DNA from: Bacteroidales bacterium
GTDB lineage: Bacteria > Bacteroidota > Bacteroidia > Bacteroidales > UBA932
DNA: 64,000 bases
Assembly: GCA_021371955.1 (NCBI GenBank)
Contig: JAJFVD010000003.1
Coordinates: forward strand, 372,001 to 436,000
Direction: 5' to 3'
The translations under genes and the position numbers were made by a program. Positions within the stretch are counted from its first letter, which is position 1. Every line of letters starts with the position of its first letter. Of this stretch, positions 60,872-64,000 are shown in pieces. A model generated the notes under the pieces. That model ran no database searches. It saw nothing but the letters and a program-made list of their open reading frames with translations, and had not been told where the DNA came from.

Positions 60872-62074
60872 ATGAAAATTGCAGTAGGTTTATCGGGAGG
60901 GGTTGATTCGAGTGTTGCCGCCCTGCTCTTAAAGCAGGCAGGATATGATGTAATCGCAATGTTTATGCAAAACTGGCACGATACCACGGGCACTCTTCAT
61001 GGAGACTGCGGTTGGAAAGACGACAGGACAATTGCCGAACTTGTGGCAAAAAAACTGGACATTCCCTTTTATTTTGTCGATTTAAGTGAAACCTACAGTC
61101 AGCGGGTTGTGGATTATATGTTTGAGGAATACAAACATGGAAGGACCCCAAATCCGGATGTATTATGCAACAGAGAGATAAAATTTGATGCATTTCTTAA
61201 AAAAGCGCTTGAACTTGGAGCCGACTTTGTTGCAACAGGACACTATTGCCGCAAAGAGAGTTTTACAGACAATGAAGGGAAAGAGATATTCCGCATACTT
61301 GCAGGAAGCGACCCAAACAAAGACCAAAGCTATTTTCTTTGTCAGCTCACACAGGAGCAGCTGTCGAAGTCTATGTTTCCTATAGGGCACCTGCTTAAAC
61401 CTGATGTGCGGAAACTGGCGGCAGAGGCCGGGCTTCCTTCTGCAGAAAAAAAGGATTCTCAGGGAATATGTTTTGTGGGAAAAATTGATTTACCGGTTTT
61501 TCTCCAACAAAAACTTGAAGCAAAAGATGGCGATGTTGTAGAGGTTTTTAATGATTTCTATGAAAACAATCCTCTTATTCAATATCAAAAGAACGGATAC
61601 GAAATGGTTACGGAAGATAATCTTTCCATCCTTTCACAACCTTTTGACTATACGAAGAATTCCGGAAAAGTAATAGGCACACATACAGGAGCGCACTTCT
61701 ACACAATCGGCCAAAGAAAAGGTCTAAACATTGGGGGGCATGTCGAACCGCTTTTTATTATTTCGACAGACGTTGATACCAATACGATTTATGTTGGCGA
61801 AGGTCAGGACCATCCGGGCCTCTACAGAAAGGCACTTTTCATTAAGGAGGAAGAGATACACTGGATAAGAACCGATCTTAAAATGAATCCGGGCGAAATG
61901 AGAGAATATCTTGTTCGCATCAGATATCGGCAGCCATTGCAAAAGGGAAGGCTGTACAAAGTGGAAAACGGCGTATATATGGTTTTCGACCAGTCTCAGA
62001 GAGGTATTACTCCGGGTCAGTTTGCTGCCTGGTATTGTGGTGAAGAGATGTTAGGTTCAGGAGTTATCAAATAG
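60872..62074 (+). CDS. mnmA: tRNA-specific 2-thiouridylase
   Basis: The 400-aa enzyme thiolates U34 of Lys, Glu and Gln tRNAs. The PP-loop SGGVDSS lies at 8-14, the catalytic cysteines are in PDVLCNREIKF (about 107) and SQGICFVGK (about 203), and the substrate-binding GHTGAH-like segment reads GTHTGAHFYTIGQRKGL. A stretch of about 40 residues at 215-260 makes it longer than the E. coli enzyme, as in Bacteroidota homologues. AGGAG lies 6 nt before the ATG. Confidence 0.96.
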   Translation: MKIAVGLSGGVDSSVAALLLKQAGYDVIAMFMQNWHDTTGTLHGDCGWKDDRTIAELVAKKLDIPFYFVDLSETYSQRVVDYMFEEYKHGRTPNPDVLCNREIKFDAFLKKALELGADFVATGHYCRKESFTDNEGKEIFRILAGSDPNKDQSYFLCQLTQEQLSKSMFPIGHLLKPDVRKLAAEAGLPSAEKKDSQGICFVGKIDLPVFLQQKLEAKDGDVVEVFNDFYENNPLIQYQKNGYEMVTEDNLSILSQPFDYTKNSGKVIGTHTGAHFYTIGQRKGLNIGGHVEPLFIISTDVDTNTIYVGEGQDHPGLYRKALFIKEEEIHWIRTDLKMNPGEMREYLVRIRYRQPLQKGRLYKVENGVYMVFDQSQRGITPGQFAAWYCGEEMLGSGVIK

Positions 62075-62088
62075 AATCAAATAGTTTT

Positions 62089-62937
62089 TCAACGGATTGC
62101 GTCGGAAATATCCGGCAATTTAAATTCAAATCCATTTTCGGAGAGTCTTACAGGCAATGCATACTGCCCTTCTGTAATAAGAACGGAAGATTTGCCATAT
62201 ACTGCCCTGAAAAGCAGGAGCGGAATTTTTACCCGGATAAAGGATTTGTAGCGAATGGCAAGGGCTTCGGTAAGCTGTGAATTGTTAACTGGTTTAGGCG
62301 ATGTTATGTTGAAAATTCCGTTGAGTTCATTGTTTTCGATAATATATTCAACAGCATTCAACAAATCTTCAAGTGATACCCATGAGAATGGCTGCCTTCC
62401 GCTTCCGATTCTTCCGGCAATTCCCAAACGGAAAGGAAACGCCATCTTTGGAAGTGCACCTCCTTTTGAAGTCAGAACAACACCTAAACGGATTATGGCT
62501 AATCTCAAATTATCCTTTAATGCAAGAGCCTCCTCTTCCCATTTAATACATACCTCGCCCAGAAAATTTTCTGCTCTCTCCTGCGAATATTCAGTATAGA
62601 CCGGCTCATTTCCCATTCCGCCGGAAGATGGATAGATTCCTACTGCAGAGGCGGAAATTAACAGCGATGGTTTTGCGCTTCCGGATTTAAGCTCTCTTAG
62701 CCTTCGCGTTGTTTCAATTCTGCTGTTAAGGATAGCGGAGCGGTTTTTTTTGTTCCATCTCTGGTTAATTGATGCTCCTGCGAGGTTGATTATTATATCG
62801 CACTCCTCTATATCTTCCTTCTTAAAGTTTCTGGACAATGGCTTAATTGCAAATCCTTTGCCCGATAGCCTGCCGGCTATCGAACTCCCGATTAGCCCCG
62901 AAGAGCCTGTTATGCCCACAACTTTTTTATCTGTCAC
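62089..62937 (-). CDS. TIGR01777 family NAD(P)-dependent epimerase
   Basis: The 282-aa protein is an extended SDR with an N-terminal nucleotide-binding motif GITGSSGLIGSSIAGRL and the family segment IINLAGASINQRWNKKNRSAILNSRIETTRRL. The active-site region is SASAVGIYPSSGG followed by the usual GEVCIKWEEEALAL. TIGR01777/SDR39U1 proteins have no settled substrate, although some affect cell division or sulfur metabolism. It is 12 nt from the MBL gene, so they are probably co-transcribed. Confidence 0.9.
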   Translation of the reverse strand: MTDKKVVGITGSSGLIGSSIAGRLSGKGFAIKPLSRNFKKEDIEECDIIINLAGASINQRWNKKNRSAILNSRIETTRRLRELKSGSAKPSLLISASAVGIYPSSGGMGNEPVYTEYSQERAENFLGEVCIKWEEEALALKDNLRLAIIRLGVVLTSKGGALPKMAFPFRLGIAGRIGSGRQPFSWVSLEDLLNAVEYIIENNELNGIFNITSPKPVNNSQLTEALAIRYKSFIRVKIPLLLFRAVYGKSSVLITEGQYALPVRLSENGFEFKLPDISDAIR

Positions 62938-62949
62938 GGTTATTTAATA

Positions 62950-63738
62950 TTAAATAGTTACAACAAGGCCGTCGTATGCGGGCTCTATTCCCGCCGGCAA
63001 CTCTTTCAATAGGTCACTGTGAGTGCCAATCTGATGAGAGAGGTGTGTAAGATAGCTGATGGGAGCACCAACTTTTTGCGCGACTTCAATTGCTTCGCTA
63101 AGGCTGAAGTGGGAAATGTGCCGCTGATGTCTTACAGTGTTTATGACAAAGATCTCCACGCCTTTTAATTTGGCATATTGGTCGTCTTCAATCCTGTTTG
63201 CATCTGTAATATATGCAATGTTGCCTATCCGGTATCCGAGCACCGGTAGTTTGTAATGAAATGCTCTTATAGGGATTACTTCCACATTATTGTCCCGGCC
63301 AACAAAGAAAGGCTCTTCTCCAATAACCCTGATATCAAATTCCGGTATTCCCGGATATTTGTACTCGGAAAAAGCATATGAATATTCTCTTTGAAGTGAT
63401 TTAAAAACCCTCTCTTCGCAATAGACCGGAAGTGCTTTTCTTGTGATATAGTTTATCGCCCGCACGTCGTCAAGCCCGCCGGTATGGTCCTTATGCTCGT
63501 GAGTAAGCAGAATGGCATCTACACTGCCAATGTTCTCTCTGAGAAGCTGTTGTCGAAAATCGGGGCCTGCATCAATGAGAATCCGAAGTCCGTTTTGTTC
63601 AATGAGAGCAGACGAACGGAGTCTTTTGTCTTTTTCATCGGAAGATTTACAAACATCGCATCCGCAGCCGATTATGGGAACACCCTGAGAGGTGCCGGTA
63701 CCAAGGAATGTTAGCCTGGAATTATAACTCTCTTTCAT
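62950..63738 (-). CDS. MBL-fold metallo-hydrolase (PhnP-like)
   Basis: The 262-aa protein has the metallo-beta-lactamase motif THEHKDHTGG (His80, His82, Asp84, His85) and an upstream GCGCDVC motif (Cys25, Cys27, Cys30) like the structural zinc site of PhnP phosphodiesterases. The opening LTFLGTGTSQGVPIIGC is characteristic. No phosphonate genes are near, so a cyclic phosphodiesterase role is only a family inference. The frame is open further to 63813, but ATG 63738 gives the family N-terminus. Another in-frame ATG lies at 63762. Confidence 0.87.
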   Translation of the reverse strand: MKESYNSRLTFLGTGTSQGVPIIGCGCDVCKSSDEKDKRLRSSALIEQNGLRILIDAGPDFRQQLLRENIGSVDAILLTHEHKDHTGGLDDVRAINYITRKALPVYCEERVFKSLQREYSYAFSEYKYPGIPEFDIRVIGEEPFFVGRDNNVEVIPIRAFHYKLPVLGYRIGNIAYITDANRIEDDQYAKLKGVEIFVINTVRHQRHISHFSLSEAIEVAQKVGAPISYLTHLSHQIGTHSDLLKELPAGIEPAYDGLVVTI

Positions 63739-63761
63739 ATAGTAAAGGTAGGAATTTTTCA

Positions 63762-63769
63762 TACCTTTG
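63762..63769 (+). promoter_or_regulatory. -7 box of the RsmI-like gene
   Basis: TACCTTTG matches TAnnTTTG, 13 nt before the TTG start codon used for the downstream gene, implying a very short leader. Confidence 0.45.
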
Positions 63770-63782
63770 CGAAAAATTAGCT

Positions 63783-64000
63783 TTGAAAGGAGTTCTATAT
63801 CTGATACCTTCACCTCTTGGTGACAATGACCCCGCTGAGGTTATTCCCTCATCGGTTTTAATGCTTTTACCAACTTTAACGCATTTTTTTGTTGAAGAAC
63901 TTCGAACTGCCAGGCGCTACCTGTCGAAGACGGGTCTTAAAGGACACATAGACTCCCTTAAGATGTATGAACTTAACGAACATACAGGCCCTGCCTTAAT
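63783..64000 (+). CDS. SAM-dependent methyltransferase, RsmI-like (partial, runs off window)
   Basis: From TTG 63783 the frame is open to the end of the window (72 codons). It reads (M)KGVLYLIPSPLGDNDPAEVIPSS, then THFFVEELRTARRYL and LYELNEHT-like YELNEHTGPAL. This matches the tetrapyrrole-methylase-fold proteins of the RsmI group, which 2'-O-methylate C1402 of 16S rRNA. The short Bacteroidota variant with LIPSPLGD is often a paralogue of RsmI, so the exact target is uncertain. No ATG is available nearby. Confidence 0.8.
   Translation, partial: MKGVLYLIPSPLGDNDPAEVIPSSVLMLLPTLTHFFVEELRTARRYLSKTGLKGHIDSLKMYELNEHTGPAL

Noticed and set aside
1..64000. CRISPR array, prophage or insertion sequence
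   Set aside because: No direct-repeat array, integrase, transposase or phage structural gene was seen anywhere in the window.

Overview
The window is a chromosomal segment of a Bacteroidota bacterium, most likely order Bacteroidales. This rests on many TAnnTTTG -7 promoter boxes (several with TTG or TTTG 19-20 nt upstream), a type III glutamine synthetase, a PUR-alpha-like DUF3276 protein, a double-length NusB, a six-domain ribosomal protein S1, a TPP-riboswitch TonB-receptor/PnuT thiamine locus, and lipoproteins of families typical of the phylum. The DNA is moderately AT-rich and gene-dense. I see no prophage, insertion sequence or CRISPR array.

Layout. 1-706 (-): 5' part of a FecCD-type ABC permease. 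817-5886 (+): tpiA, prmA, tRNA-Leu(TAG), then tig-clpP-clpX. 5886-6037: a 152-bp imperfect palindrome. 6063-9555: four isolated genes (aspartyl-protease-like protein, nitrilase-family amidase, TonB_C/TPR protein, lipoprotein). 9556-9876: first copy of a structured repeat. 9877-15538 (-): seven-gene operon (DUF4296-like lipoprotein, amidohydrolase, radical SAM protein, dtd, deoC, small barrel protein, M20 dipeptidase). 15606-19642 (+): polysaccharide deacetylase, purD, membrane protein, barrel protein. 19643-20055: terminators and the second repeat copy. 20056-22752 (-): aminotransferase and PBP4. 22848-33518 (+): glnN, purM, a lipoprotein-type glutamate racemase homologue, 3'-5' exonuclease, RlmI-like methyltransferase, fRMsr, M1 peptidase, EamA transporter. 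33563-33633: tRNA-Cys, followed by a 202-bp palindrome. 34077-34427 (-): DUF3276. 34521-42724 (+): eleven-gene nusB-yajC-ybbR-coaE-terB/dnaJ-DUF5606-rimO-fabG-M55-lipoprotein-small protein cluster, facing rnpB (-). 43133-46048 (+): TPP riboswitch, TonB receptor, pnuT. 46094-52285 (+): GlcNAc/MurNAc kinase-like protein, murQ, recR, symporter, mntP-like, mqnA, corA. 52293-53579 (-): MFS/POT transporter. 53735-58218 (+): rpsA, rnz, S41 protease. 58207-60166 (-): mltG and a LysM glucosaminidase. 60227-62074 (+): cdd, SRP RNA, mnmA. 62089-63738 (-): TIGR01777 epimerase and MBL hydrolase. 63783-end (+): start of an RsmI-like methyltransferase.

Themes. Proteostasis (tig-clpP-clpX), translation and RNA maturation (rpsA, rimO, prmA, mnmA, dtd, rnz, rnpB, ffs), and peptidoglycan growth and recycling (PBP4, mltG, glucosaminidase, MurQ with its sugar kinase, racemase homologue) dominate. 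mqnA and an amidohydrolase suggest the futalosine route to menaquinone.

The least explained signal is non-coding: four long imperfect palindromes of about 150-200 bp in intergenic gaps. Two of them (9621-9784 and 19818-19977) share a conserved 53-55-nt core with 33 invariant bases in two blocks, while their flanking arms differ in sequence but stay complementary within each copy. That is the pattern of a structured RNA or fold-back mobile element family, and it is the best candidate here for something undescribed.
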